From positions 27,814,158 to 27,878,157 of the forward strand of contig NC_030858.1 in assembly GCF_000208745.1 (NCBI RefSeq): 64,000 bases of DNA, written 5' to 3'. The translations under genes were made by a program, and so were the position numbers. Every line of letters starts with the position of its first letter. Position 1 is the first letter of the stretch. Source of the stretch: Theobroma cacao. Lineage: Eukaryota; Streptophyta; Magnoliopsida; Malvales; Malvaceae. Shown piece by piece: positions 34,841 to 45,998 of this stretch. The notes under the pieces are model-generated. The model made no database searches, had not been told where the DNA came from, and saw nothing but the letters and a program-made list of their open reading frames with translations.

Positions 34841-35702
34841 ATGGCTAATAATCTATCACTATGGAGCATCATGGATGCAAATAAACTCACTAGCCTAAAC
34901 TTCCTAGATTGATTTCAAAACCTCAATATTGTCTTGAAATAGGAGAAGAAATCATCTGTCCTTGGCACTGTTATTCCACCAATCCCCGTTAATGATGTTG
35001 GTGTTGAGGATTGTGAAGCATATCAACATCATAAGGATGATGATGATCAGGCAACATGTGTGATGCTGGCCAACATGATTCGTAAGCTTCAAAAACAGCT
35101 AGAGCACATGGATGTCCAATACATGATTCTTCACCTTAGAGAATTATTTGATAAAGAAGGGCAAACTAAGAGATATGAGATCTCTAAGGCATTGTTCTGG
35201 TGCAAGATGGCAAAAAGTAGTTTTGTCAAGCCCCATATGCTGAAGATGATTGGACTCATCGTAAGGCTTGGATAATTAGGACTGGCAATGGACCATGAGC
35301 TAAGTATTGACTTAATTCTACAGTCTCTTCTTGACAGCTTCAGTTAGTTCAAGTTGAACTTCCATATAAACCATTTGGAAGCTACTCTTCCTGAACTTCT
35401 GAACATGCTAGACGCGACAAAGAAGTCCATCAAAAAGGATAAAGGAGCTTTACTATATTTTTCTTCTTCAAAAGCTTAAAAGAAGCCAAAGAAAAAGAAA
35501 ACCTAAAAAGGGCAGAAGGTAGAATCTTAAGAAGAAAAGGCATTGAAGCCTAAGAGAGGTGTCAAAAAGTGCAATGAAAAGGGAATTTTCCATCACTATG
35601 GCAAACTTGGGCATTGGAGGAGAAATTGCGAAGAGTACCTAGCTATTGTGAGCAAGAAAATGAAGCTTATTGAAGTTTCTAATTCAAGTACTATGGACTA
35701 AG
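34841..35702 (+). pseudogene. Copia gag pseudogene
   Basis: Begins ATGGCTAATAATC at 34841. The gag body is recognisable: LTSLNFLD (then a stop where the family has Trp), an equivalent of the AAYLE segment, VMLANMIRKLQKQLEHMDV, ELFDKEGQTKRYEISKALF and HMLKMIGLI, as in UBN2-type gag. At least two in-frame stops lie at about 34910-34950. Near 35585-35630 the zinc knuckle reads FHHYGKLGHWRRNC: His and the last Cys remain but the first two Cys are lost. Confidence 0.88.
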
Positions 35703-36584
35703 TAACTCAACTTTATATTTTAAAGGCATATGATACCTCAAAATTGGTTCTCATATGTATGACAAATTGTATGGACCAAGGATAAAAATGAGTAGGATCT
35801 TAGTTGAGGAGGTGACCCCATGGGTAAACTACATAGAGCATTAAATGCTACATTGAGTAATTGCACTCTTATTTATTTTGATATGTTGGATAATTTATTG
35901 GAATGTTTTTGAAACATTATTTTGTTATTGCCATATGGATGGCTGGTGAAACATTTATGTTTGACATTAGATGTGAAAAACTTATATGTTTCAAGCTTAA
36001 ATAATTATATCAGTTTAATTATCCACATTTCATATTTATCCTTACAATTATACTTGATCAATTATGAATTGCAAATAATATCAAATAAGATTGATCAAGA
36101 ATTCATATTAATTGATAAATTAAGTGACCATACTTGGATAAGATCTTAGTAAAGGTCACATGAATTTGTGATTAATTGATCAAAAGAATGAATATAGATT
36201 CATATAAAATGGAACTTTCTTTTGAGTAGAACATAGAGTTGTTTATTCAAAGAAAAAAGCAAATTCATATGGTGATATGATTTGGTCCATACTTCTTCAA
36301 TATATATAGCCCATTATAACACTCCAAACCAATACGATTCCAAGCACACATTGAGATGTACGTATATAACATCATGAAATATTCAAAATAGTTTGAATAT
36401 TACTCTCACAAAGGATCTTGCATTTAGTGGGAGAATGATGACACTAAGAAAATAATTTTCTTTAGTATTACTTAGTTACATTGGAATCTAACACTTCAAG
36501 TTTGCATAAAGATGCATAATTAAATGTATGAGAACTCCATCAATTTAGTAGGATACATTGAAGATGTACTATTCATATTGGATG
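35703..36584 (+). other. Copia interior lacking recognisable pol
   Basis: AT-rich and stop-filled. It ends in AATAT (36585-36589), the left duplication of the nested solo LTR. Confidence 0.5.
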
Positions 36585-36589
36585 AATAT

Positions 36590-39349
36590 TGTCACGACCC
36601 GGAACTCCCATCGAGCCCGTGACAACCGCAGTGACGTCTCGATAGGCATTCATTACCCCGAATGTCGATCGAAACCCCGCAAGGCTTAGCATCAGCTTCC
36701 GCATCTCCTCGGTGAGCGACAGTTATTAAATCTCGCATTTCAAGAAATCATAAGTCATTTTCAAATCAAAACAATAAAATATTATTTTTGGCTCACATGG
36801 GCATTTTAGTCATTTTTCTTTGAAAATACCGAAACCCGCCAAAAACATGGTATAAAAGCTAAATATGTTCATACATACTTTAAATCGGATAACTAAAGTA
36901 TAAAATTACTTTTACAGTGACACGTGTGCCCACATCTAACCAAAATGCATTGGAAGCTGAAAACCTACAACTTTTGCTTATTCAAGTCCAAATGAAAGTC
37001 CTTGTCAAAGTCAGCTAACTATGGAATTCCTTGAGCCTGAAATGTGAGGAAATGAGGGTGGTGAGATTATAAAATTCCAGTGAGTAAACAGACACCATCT
37101 AAACTATCTAAAGGCGAGTAAATAGAGACGAATTAAAATATTCTTTTCCAATATATGCTTCATAACATGAATATTCAGTTTACTCAATTAATCAACATGG
37201 CTTATATACCTCACAAAACTTGGCTTCTGTCAAAATCATTCTCACGGGTACCTTCGTCAAGGTATCCCACTAAGACCGCCAAGGCTGTTAAATGTCCCAT
37301 ACCCATAAACATGTTTTCACATCTGACACACAACCATTCCTTGGCGTTGGCTGAGTCTCACTCTCACGCTGTGGTCCACGTGAAGTGCACTCAAATCTTT
37401 ACCTCAAGAGATACTTCATCCAATATCTCTCCTTAGAGGTAAATATATAATTGGGTTACCGTGCCCTTCTCATAGGTAGTCCACGGAAACCCCCACCATT
37501 GCAGTGACTATGGATTATTTTATTTACCACCTGATTTATAAAATCCTTATCTACATGACATGGTAATTTATCGCAATCTTACCTCTCAAGGCTAAATACA
37601 TAGTATATATAATTTTGATACAAATACCGACTTTGCCATTCATGCTCACATATTACTATAAGCCATATAATTTAAAACACAATTTATAACACACGCAGGC
37701 AGTCTCCAATTACTCTATTTTCAAAACCAGTATTCCACTTTCTAGAAAATTTACAAAATCATTTTATAAAATCACAATTTCTCCTAAAACATAACAATTT
37801 ACCATTTAAACTCATTTTCTATAAAATCACATAATTGTATAAAACTACTCTAGATAATTAAGACGATAATAAGTTTACTCACAGTTCTAGGAGTCGATGT
37901 TCTCCTAATCCCAATCTTCAAGCACAATCTCTGTACTTTTACCAGTGTAATTTACTCACCACCTATCCACAATGTACAATACATAATTCACCACATTAAT
38001 GCTTGACCATTATAAAATCAATTCAGGCTCGGTGTATATGCATGATATGATATGCAACTTATCCGACTACCGCTTAAATGCTGTGCTGACCTAATTCGGC
38101 CTATTACCCGATTAAATGACAATTGTGTCCGATTTGGCTCCAAATTGCTCCATTTCATTTCTAATACCTCAATTCACCAAACATTATTTAAATAACACCA
38201 ATTTCAGCATCAAAACCTTCCCATTTCTTCATGGAAAAATTCAGCCATTATAGTGCACTAACACCGTGATTTTTCCTACTTAATTTTCTCACCATTATTC
38301 ATCATTTTCTAAGCCATTTCTCTTGAAATAATAACAATCTATCACCCACACACATCAAGGAAGATTCGGCCAATGAAGATTCTTGGGGAAAATGGATTCT
38401 TTTCTTATTGTTTTGCTTCTAAATATGCTAAACTAACTAAAAACACTAACATATCTTAAAATCAATTCAATCCAACATCTTTCTCTCTCCTTACCCATTT
38501 TGACCAGCCATGAATTCATCGTGAAAACATGTAATTTAACCATGAAAATTAAGGGACAATGCATGGGTAAGGTAAATCACTAGCAAAATAAAAAAAAATT
38601 TACCTTTGTTTGATCAAATCCTTGAATTCCAACACTTTATGTTTGATTTTTCTCACCTAGGGTTTGTTCTTCCTTGGTTTCTTTTCTCTTCTGATTTGGC
38701 TGATCACTATGGGAGAAATGGGTTGATTTTTTGCCTTTTTATAAAGAAATAATAAAATAATAAAAGCATGACACATGACATTTTCTTATTGGTTCAAATT
38801 TTAAATATTTGACTTTTAATTTTTTAATTCTCCACCACACATTTCTCATGTTTATCCATTTCCATGATGAATAAAATCCCTTGGTCTTGACAAGTGTCAG
38901 GGATGAAAATTTATCGATTTGCCCTCGGGGTGGTAAAATTACCATTTCACCCCTATACTCCAAATTATATCAAAAATTAAAATTTTTTTCACTTCTAAAC
39001 CTCAAATCATACTCCAATAAGTCAAATGGGGCTAAAAAATTTTTTTTCTAAAATTTTCATTTTATCCCCAGGTGGCAAATGACCATTTTGCCCCTAGATA
39101 GTGAAAATTCCGGTTTAACTCCAAATTGATCCTCAAACTCCAAATCACTATTTTAAATCATTCATGGACTGTGAAACTCTTAATTTCACCTTAAAATTCT
39201 TATTTGAACTAGTTCGAGGCTTAATCGACTTAATGATACTATTAGGAGCAATATCGTCTTTTAACGATTCCTCGAACTTCTTAAATATGCAAACATTCTA
39301 TTGAGCATATAAATGACGTCGTAATTATTTTATAGAACAGAGTTTGATA
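36590..39349 (-). mobile_element. Gypsy-type solo LTR, family G copy 1
   Basis: 2760 bp, + strand TGTCACGACCCGGAACTCC to GAGTTTGATA, so - orientation. Perfect AATAT duplication (36585-36589 and 39350-39354). It shares sequence with 58845-61784 (opposite strand) and 62394 onward, for example the ATAAAATAATTACGACGTC end and the GTGAGATTATAAAAT/CAGTGAGTAAACAG block. No coding content. Confidence 0.93.
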
Positions 39350-39354
39350 AATAT

Positions 39355-39943
39355 ACTAAATATAAGTTATCATTGGAGTTGTACACTTTAAAGGGGAATC
39401 TAAAAGGGTTCGATTTATTTAAATATACAAGTGTATTTATCTTAAACATATGAGGAGGTTAGTGGGAGCGAATTTGATTCTTTGATGATACAATAGCATA
39501 GGATGCAATGTGTATATAAAGAAACTACAAAATTTTAAGGAGCGGATGGCATAACATGAAGTGACATAAGCATATAATGTATATAGCATAGTCCAGTTTG
39601 AATGGTTTCAAAGAGCAAAAACGACTATATATGTATATAAATAAAGTCATATACATCTTATTGTAAAAGGCTCCGACAGGAAGATATTTAGATCATTAGT
39701 TCATTGAACTAATAAAGGGTTCTAAACATTGTTAATGTAATAATGGAGCCACACTAAAAGAACCTAAGTCCATTGGATCTAAATATAATAATATGATAAG
39801 ATGTTTGGATATCACATAAACGAATAACAAAAAGCAATTAACCACATTGAACAACACAAATGAGTCTCATAGAAGACATGATTGCTAAGTGGATTGGATC
39901 CATATACGATAAGGTAACAATTAGTTTTGTGCTAGTGAGAAAA
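39355..39943 (+). other. Copia interior between solo LTR and 3' LTR
   Basis: Non-coding. A purine-rich GTGAGAAAA precedes the 3' LTR as a decayed polypurine tract. Confidence 0.5.
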
Positions 39944-41780
39944 TGTTGGAGTGAGCCCTACAGCCAATTAAGATTGGTCAAGACTTAGTTCCAAACATGC
40001 AATCATATAATTCATATTGAATGATTAGAGGTTTTTATTCATCAATAAGGCATCAATTATAAAGGTTATAAGTCTATTTGATGAAATCCATGAGATTAAT
40101 ATACCTTGTAAGGGAATTATAATAGGTTACAATTATGAGATCCTTATACATCAAAGGATAATCTATAAATGTTCTTGGTCGATGTATCATTGAGACTAAA
40201 CATTAATGATGCTCAGAGACTAGTGTATTTTATGTTCCTTACTAGGAAAGTAAGCAACCGATCTCATAGGTTAAAGTATAGAGATACTTGGAGTTAGAAT
40301 GTAGGTGCTTGTTCCATGAGTAAGTTCACTGGACATGACCCAACATAAGAAATGCATTTGGTATCTCACTCTAGTGTTTATGCAAATATTTCTCATGTGT
40401 TAGTTGTGTAAATACCCATTAGACTTAAGACACCAAGTTGTCTTTTATATGGTGTGCTACATATTTGATCATATCCCTATGGGTATTACCAAGGATGCCA
40501 AAATAGGATATGGTTGGTTGTAGCATGAAGCATGTGAAGGAAAAATAAGTGGTCAAGAAATGAATCATCACCTAAGTGAGTTAGGGGAAATTCTAATACT
40601 TCTTGGTTGATACTACCTTGTTGAAGTCCTTTGCCAAAGTGACTTGGAGATTATGGAAAAGAGTTTCATAAGTCTCTATAAAGCTAATTATCTAACTTTA
40701 AAAACGAATATGGAAATTAATAAGAGTAGACACTACACCATACTCTTATCTTTTCTAGGATATATGATGAGGAAATGAATTATACTGATAGACTATACAC
40801 TAAAAAGTTGTCAAAGAATCCTTTGACTCTCCTAATAATTGAATGGCCATGATGCATTGTTAGACGTCAATCTTGATCTATGAAATTGACTTAATTAATT
40901 TAATAAAAATTATAATTCAATTCCATTGCTAATATATTAGGAACCTAAGGAGTCACACACAATAAGTTACATTATGAATTAAATTGGAAGTGTGATGATT
41001 TAAGTTGGACTTAAATTATACACTAGGTTTTCAACTTCTAAGGACTTAATTAAAATATTTTAATTAAGTATAAGGTCAATATTATAATTAGTTATAATAT
41101 TAAAGCCTTAATTGAAAACAAATAAAGCAAATTAATTTTAATTTTAATTTACAATGACTTAATTAAAAAGGTTTAATTACGTGTTGGGCTAATATTATAA
41201 ATGGTTATAATATTGAGGCTTTATTTGCAATTTAAGAAGTTAGTCAATCTAGATATAAATATCACTTTTCAGCTATTCCTCAAAAAACAAGTGAAACACA
41301 CAAGTTAGGTTTTTTGAGTCACTAGAAAACTAATAAGAAAAGCCTAGCCATACGCTTTCTTGAGTAACTTGGAAAAATAGTTTTCCAACTTTATGATTCG
41401 GCTAGGAAGAGTGTGATTGTGTGGAGAAGACAAGTTATTGTCCACCTTGTTAGCACAAAGGCATAGTTGAGAAAGCTTTCTCCTTGTGAAGGTTCAAGTG
41501 CAATCATGTGTGTAATCATTGAAGGCCAAGCCTTTGATTGGCTCAAGTTCTTTACTCCCTTTGTGGTGTTCACGGGTTGGATAAGGAAAAAGTACCATCA
41601 TGATAGTCACATCACTTGGTCAAGGTAATCTTATATTTTCTAATTATTCCTCTCTTCTGGTTTTGTCTATATTAAAACTACCAAGGAGATCGATGGTAGG
41701 TGCGGCATGTTTTTGTTCTTCATTTAGAATTTTTTTTGTTTCATTCTACTGCGTTGAATTTGATCATGATGTTCCCAACA
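39944..41780 (+). repeat. 3' LTR of the 12.2-kb copia element
   Basis: 1837 bp, TGTTGGAGTGAGCCC to TTCCCAACA, followed by ATATA. It matches 29532-31307 across its length. Confidence 0.92.
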
Positions 41781-42149
41781 ATATATCTGAAGCCTATTCT
41801 TATATTTTAAAATTATTTATTGGAGTATGAAAAATTTTGAATATAGCCATATAGTTATCAAACCTTGGTGAGTTGGTAACTAAGATACATTAATTGGGAG
41901 TGACTAGACGGGTGATTTGTGTAGGCTTCAAATATATGTTGTTGCTTCCCCCATTGTAATTTAGCTCTTGTTGTGAAATTATGAAATTGTTGCTGCCCCA
42001 ATATTGTAGGTTTCTTTATCAATATGTGAAATTGTGGTTGTTGTTTGTGTGAAATTGTTGTTATTATTTAAATGTTGTTTTGAACAATCTATTGCTGTTT
42101 TGAATAATCTTTTTTGGTGAAAAATCTGAGAATAATTTAAATAATTATT

Positions 42150-42860
42150 AGTAATTATGCAAAATAAATTAGGGTTTAGTTTTTAAGCAAATGGAAAAAT
42201 GTTTTAGTTAATTAAGCATATAACTAAATTAGTAATAAGATTTAATTTAAAATATATTTAAATTAATTAAGGTGTTAATGAGTTAATTAAATAATTTAGT
42301 TAATAAAGAATCATATAATGTATTATACGTAATTAAGAAATTAATTAACAAAATAATATTAGATAATATTTTATTTATTTAAATTAATTAATGGTTTAGG
42401 GAAGTAGTTACATAATTTAACTAATTATGAATAATTATGTATGGGTAATTAAGCAATTAACTAAATTAGTAATATTATATCATTTTTCAAATATTTAAAT
42501 AAATTAAGATGTTAATTAATGAGTTAATTAAATAATTTATTTAATTAAGTAATGTAATGTGTTATAAGTAATTAAGCAAATACATGTGTTATAAGTTAGA
42601 TTTTGTGGTCCATTGATATTTGTGTTAACATCTGCTAATGTATAATTTAATTATATAATTAGATTTAAGGTTTAGTTATATAAATTAGTTAACTAAATTA
42701 GTAATATTATATCATGTTAAAAATATTTAGGGTGATTAAATTAAGGTATTAATGAGTTAATTAAATAATTTATTTAGGGTGTTTAGGGATTAGGGTTTAG
42801 TGTTATAAGTAATTAAGTAATTAATTAAATAAATAATATTATATAATATTATATTTATTT
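42150..42860. repeat. 237-bp AT-rich tandem repeat, about three units
   Basis: The core GAGTTAATTAAATAATTT, preceded by GGTGTTAAT or a variant, recurs with starts at 42271, 42508 and 42744 (periods 237 and 236). TAATTAAGCAATTAACTAAATTAG blocks lie between. Confidence 0.85.
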
Positions 42861-42959
42861 GATGTATTCTTTTGATCTCTGATATATTAAAGTTCTATAA
42901 GACAAAGAAGCCGTCACGTGAATTGGTTTCTAACTAAAAATTTTGTGGTGCGTATGAGG

Positions 42960-43497
42960 TAAAATTTTTTTTTCTCAAATTAAAACTTAGATTAACAATC
43001 TAAGTTTTGACTTTAATATTAGAGAAGTAGTGGTCTGCAAAAGTTAAAACTATGGCTTTCTACAATGGTCAAAGAGAACATCATAGCAATCTGATTAACT
43101 TTATGTCCAAAAAACCTCATTTTTTCAAGGTAATTTAAAGGATTGCTATTGATTATGAAAAATTGTTATGTAATCTTTTTGCAATTATAAACTATAATTT
43201 TGAATGTGAATTTAATGTATTCTATATGAAAGATGTTCTTGGCATACAACAGACTTTAAAATCACATTCAAATTATGGTTTATAATTGGAAAAAGATCTC
43301 TCACTAGTTTTACATAATCTTTAGCGTTCCTTAGAATTATCTTGAAAAAATGGAGTTTTCTAGACGTAAAGTTGAGGCTGCGATGATCTCTTTAGCCACT
43401 GTAGAACGCCATAGCTTTAACTTTTGCAAAACAATTCTCCAATATTAAAGTCAAAATTTATATTGTTAATCTAAGTTTTAAATTGAGAAAAAAAATA
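42960..43497. repeat. Large foldback (inverted repeat), arms about 245 bp
   Basis: The left arm 42960-43210 and right arm 43260-43497 are imperfect reverse complements along their whole length. For example TTTTGCAAAAGTTAAAxCTATGGC pairs between 43035-43055 and 43410-43430, and TTTGAATGTGA (43199) with TCACATTCAAA (43261). The loop is about 50 bp. Confidence 0.9.
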
Positions 43498-43740
43498 ATT
43501 TACCGATGAAAATTTTTGTCATCAATTTCGACGAAAATACTGATGAAATTATCCCATTACTGACTACAAATCGACCGACGGATTGGATCCATTACCAATT
43601 AATTGCTGATGGAATATTCAATGGGTAAATTACCGATGGAATATTTTGTCACCAACGGATTTCCCATTACCAACTTATGCTATTTCCAATGAAATTTTAA
43701 GGAAAATTTCATCAGTAATGCTTTATTTTTTTGTAGTGTA

Positions 43741-45664
43741 TACACTCATTTAATGATATAATTATCAATAATATGGTAATTTAGTTGAACTATACCTCTG
43801 TAATTGGTTGAAATCATGATTAAGAAACTAAATTTTCTAAAGGCCAAGAATTTTAAAATTTTCAAATCAAGAACATTGTGATTTTATGTAATCTTTATAA
43901 AACTACCTTGAGATAATTGTTTCTTGATAACTAAAGATTGTTATTACTTAGTTCAATTGAGCACCAATTCCAAGATTCAACCAAGTATCCATTTCAATGG
44001 AATTTCTAATAGTCTAAGTTCAAGCCAAAGGTTTCTCAACCAAAGGAGTAGTGCCATGACCCCCACTACTTAGGGCAACAAGCGATGTGCCTCAACACAC
44101 ATCTAGTACCATAGCACTTGCTAGATAAGAATAACAAGTATGTGATTTACTCGTTGCAAATGTCTAGCACTAGAACCCCTGCTAGATGGGAAAACAAGCC
44201 ATGTGTGACAGCACACGTCTAGCACCATAGCCCTTATTAGATAGGAATGACAAGCATGTGACTTATCTACAACACATGTCTAGCACGATAGCCCCTATTA
44301 GATAGGAATGACGAGCGATGTGCCCCAACACATGTCTAGCACCATAGCGTTGCTATATAGGGTCAATAAGCATGTGACTTATCTACTGCACATGTCTAGC
44401 ACCATGGCCCCTAATAGATACGGTCAACAAGCATATGTCTCACCATTGCACATGTCAAACACCACGCCTTGCTAGATGGGCCTCACAAGCATGTGTCTCG
44501 CCATTGCACATGTTTAGCACCATGCCTTGCTAAATGGGCCTCACATACCATTTATACCTCTTCACTTGATAGCTAAATTTCACAATCAACCAACCTCGTC
44601 CAAGTTTGTATATACCAACATCAATGCCAACTTATTCTTTCACAATACAATTCAACCACCATGTGGCTCTCATGTCAATACCATAAAAAACCATTTTCAA
44701 TAAATCATGCAAGGGCTTGTTCCCTCTGCAAATTTCAATACTATATAGTATAGTCATTCATATACTATATAGCATAGCATTCATATACATATATAGATGC
44801 CGTAGTATCAAAACGTGTTCCCAGCAATAATTTCATCACAAAGTTTGGTTTAGAACACAACATTTAAATCAATTTGAGTGAGCATGTAAACCATCCTTCA
44901 TGCACATTTGTTAGCAAAATAGTTTGATGCAATTGACTTAGCTCAAGTGCTTTCTTCCTACTCTAACAAGTAAACCAATGCACCTTGGTTCAAATTGTTC
45001 CTTGGAGCTTCAAAGGAACGTAAAACAACAATAGCTCACTAAGATTATTCGTAACTTCTTAATTCGAAATTAGTCAAGTAAGCTACGAATTTCACATTGC
45101 AATGCCAATAACCTTCAACTATCATTCCACAAGCTCAACAATGTCAAAATATCAAGTCCTTACCTTGGTAAGCAATTAACAGTAGCTTTCCACCAATTTC
45201 CTTAGCCTAGAGAGAGAGACCAAGCTGTAACCATAAAGAGAAAAAATTATAAACCAATTAAACCGAAGCTAACAGTGCAAGGAAGCCTAAACTCACTTTG
45301 GTTTCCAATTCTAGAGTTCCAAGGAGTGAGTGAGAGTGAAGAGAAGAGTGTTTTGGAGATCTAAAGTTGAGAGAAGAGAAAAAAAGAGAAGAAGAATGAA
45401 CAAGCGGATAGGCCGAAGTTAGCCTTTAAAGCCCATGGGCATCGATCCTTTTTATTCAGGAGGTCGATTCTTCATGGTAGAATGCCTTTTAAGGCCTTTC
45501 TCTTGATTTTTTTTCTTGTCCCCTTGTCTTCCAACACTCCTAATTACTCGTTTTAACACTCCTAAGGGTTAGTCCTTATATTTTGAGCTCAAGATAAGGT
45601 TCTCGCTCTAACTCAACAAGTAGCTTTACCATTTTACCCTTGTAAATTAAATGAGGATTCTACA
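43741..45664 (-). mobile_element. Gypsy-type LTR fragment with minisatellite
   Basis: Layout resembles the 22345 family: minisatellite, then AAGGGCTTGTTCCC, a GTGAGCATGTAAACC block, then CCTTACCTTGGTAAGC, ending ATTCTACA at 45664. No coding content; the left border is unknown. Confidence 0.5.
44060..44546. repeat. Minisatellite D, about 62-bp unit, about eight copies
   Basis: Each unit contains CACATGTCTAGCACCATAG, then CTAGATAGG, then AACAAGCATGTG with variations. Confidence 0.9.
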
Positions 45665-45670
45665 GGGAGA

Positions 45671-45998
45671 TGTTAGATTTTTACAAATAATTAAAATGTG
45701 GACTTACATTATTTATTTTTTGTATTTTGTCAAAGTGAGGCTAAGTTAATTTGTTTTGGATAATGATATAATATTATAGTCCATAATATGAGCTAATAAA
45801 GTGGGCTAAACTTCAATATTCTGTGGGTATCGTGTAGGCTTATGTAAGAAATTCTAAATCCTATAATGAGTGGGACTAAGGATTCACTAATATAACGGAA
45901 ATGTTAGGTCTCCTCTCCCCTTTGACACGTTCTATTACACAGATATTAAAGAGTTGCAGAAAAGGATGAGAAAGGTCCTAATACACTAATTTCCAACA
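45671..45998 (+). mobile_element. Possible copia LTR (solo or 3' LTR)
   Basis: 328 bp from TGTTAGATTT to TTCCAACA, preceded by a purine-rich ACAGGGAGA like a polypurine tract. No matching duplication or partner LTR was found. Confidence 0.4.

Larger units (their letters stand above)
29532..41780 (+). mobile_element. 12.2-kb Ty1/copia element, pol-less, with nested insertions
   Basis: LTRs 29532-31307 and 39944-41780 are flanked by a perfect ATATA duplication (29527-29531 and 41781-41785). The order on the + strand is 5' LTR, primer site, long leader (with a tandem duplication and a MITE), a gag pseudogene, then a gypsy solo LTR and spacer. No protease, integrase or RT could be found, so it is a deleted or non-autonomous member. 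The LTRs differ visibly in substitutions and small gaps, so it is not recent. Confidence 0.9.
41786..43738 (-). mobile_element. CACTA-type element, right end segment
   Basis: Ends TTTTTTTGTAGTG, i.e. a CACTACAAAAAAA terminus on the - strand. The last 250 bp hold subterminal motifs of the TTACCGATGGAA/ACCAACGGA kind, the same type as in 21434-21960. It contains a 237-bp tandem repeat and a foldback. No transposase domain was seen. Confidence 0.7.

Noticed and set aside
42370..42810. GGTTTAGGG and ATTAGGGTTTAG motifs resembling plant telomere repeat
   Set aside because: Only scattered single copies within an AT-rich tandem repeat; no (TTTAGGG)n array.
44060..44546. Regular repeats considered as a CRISPR-like array
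   Set aside because: Units are contiguous and degenerate with no unique spacers, in a plant LTR; it is a minisatellite.
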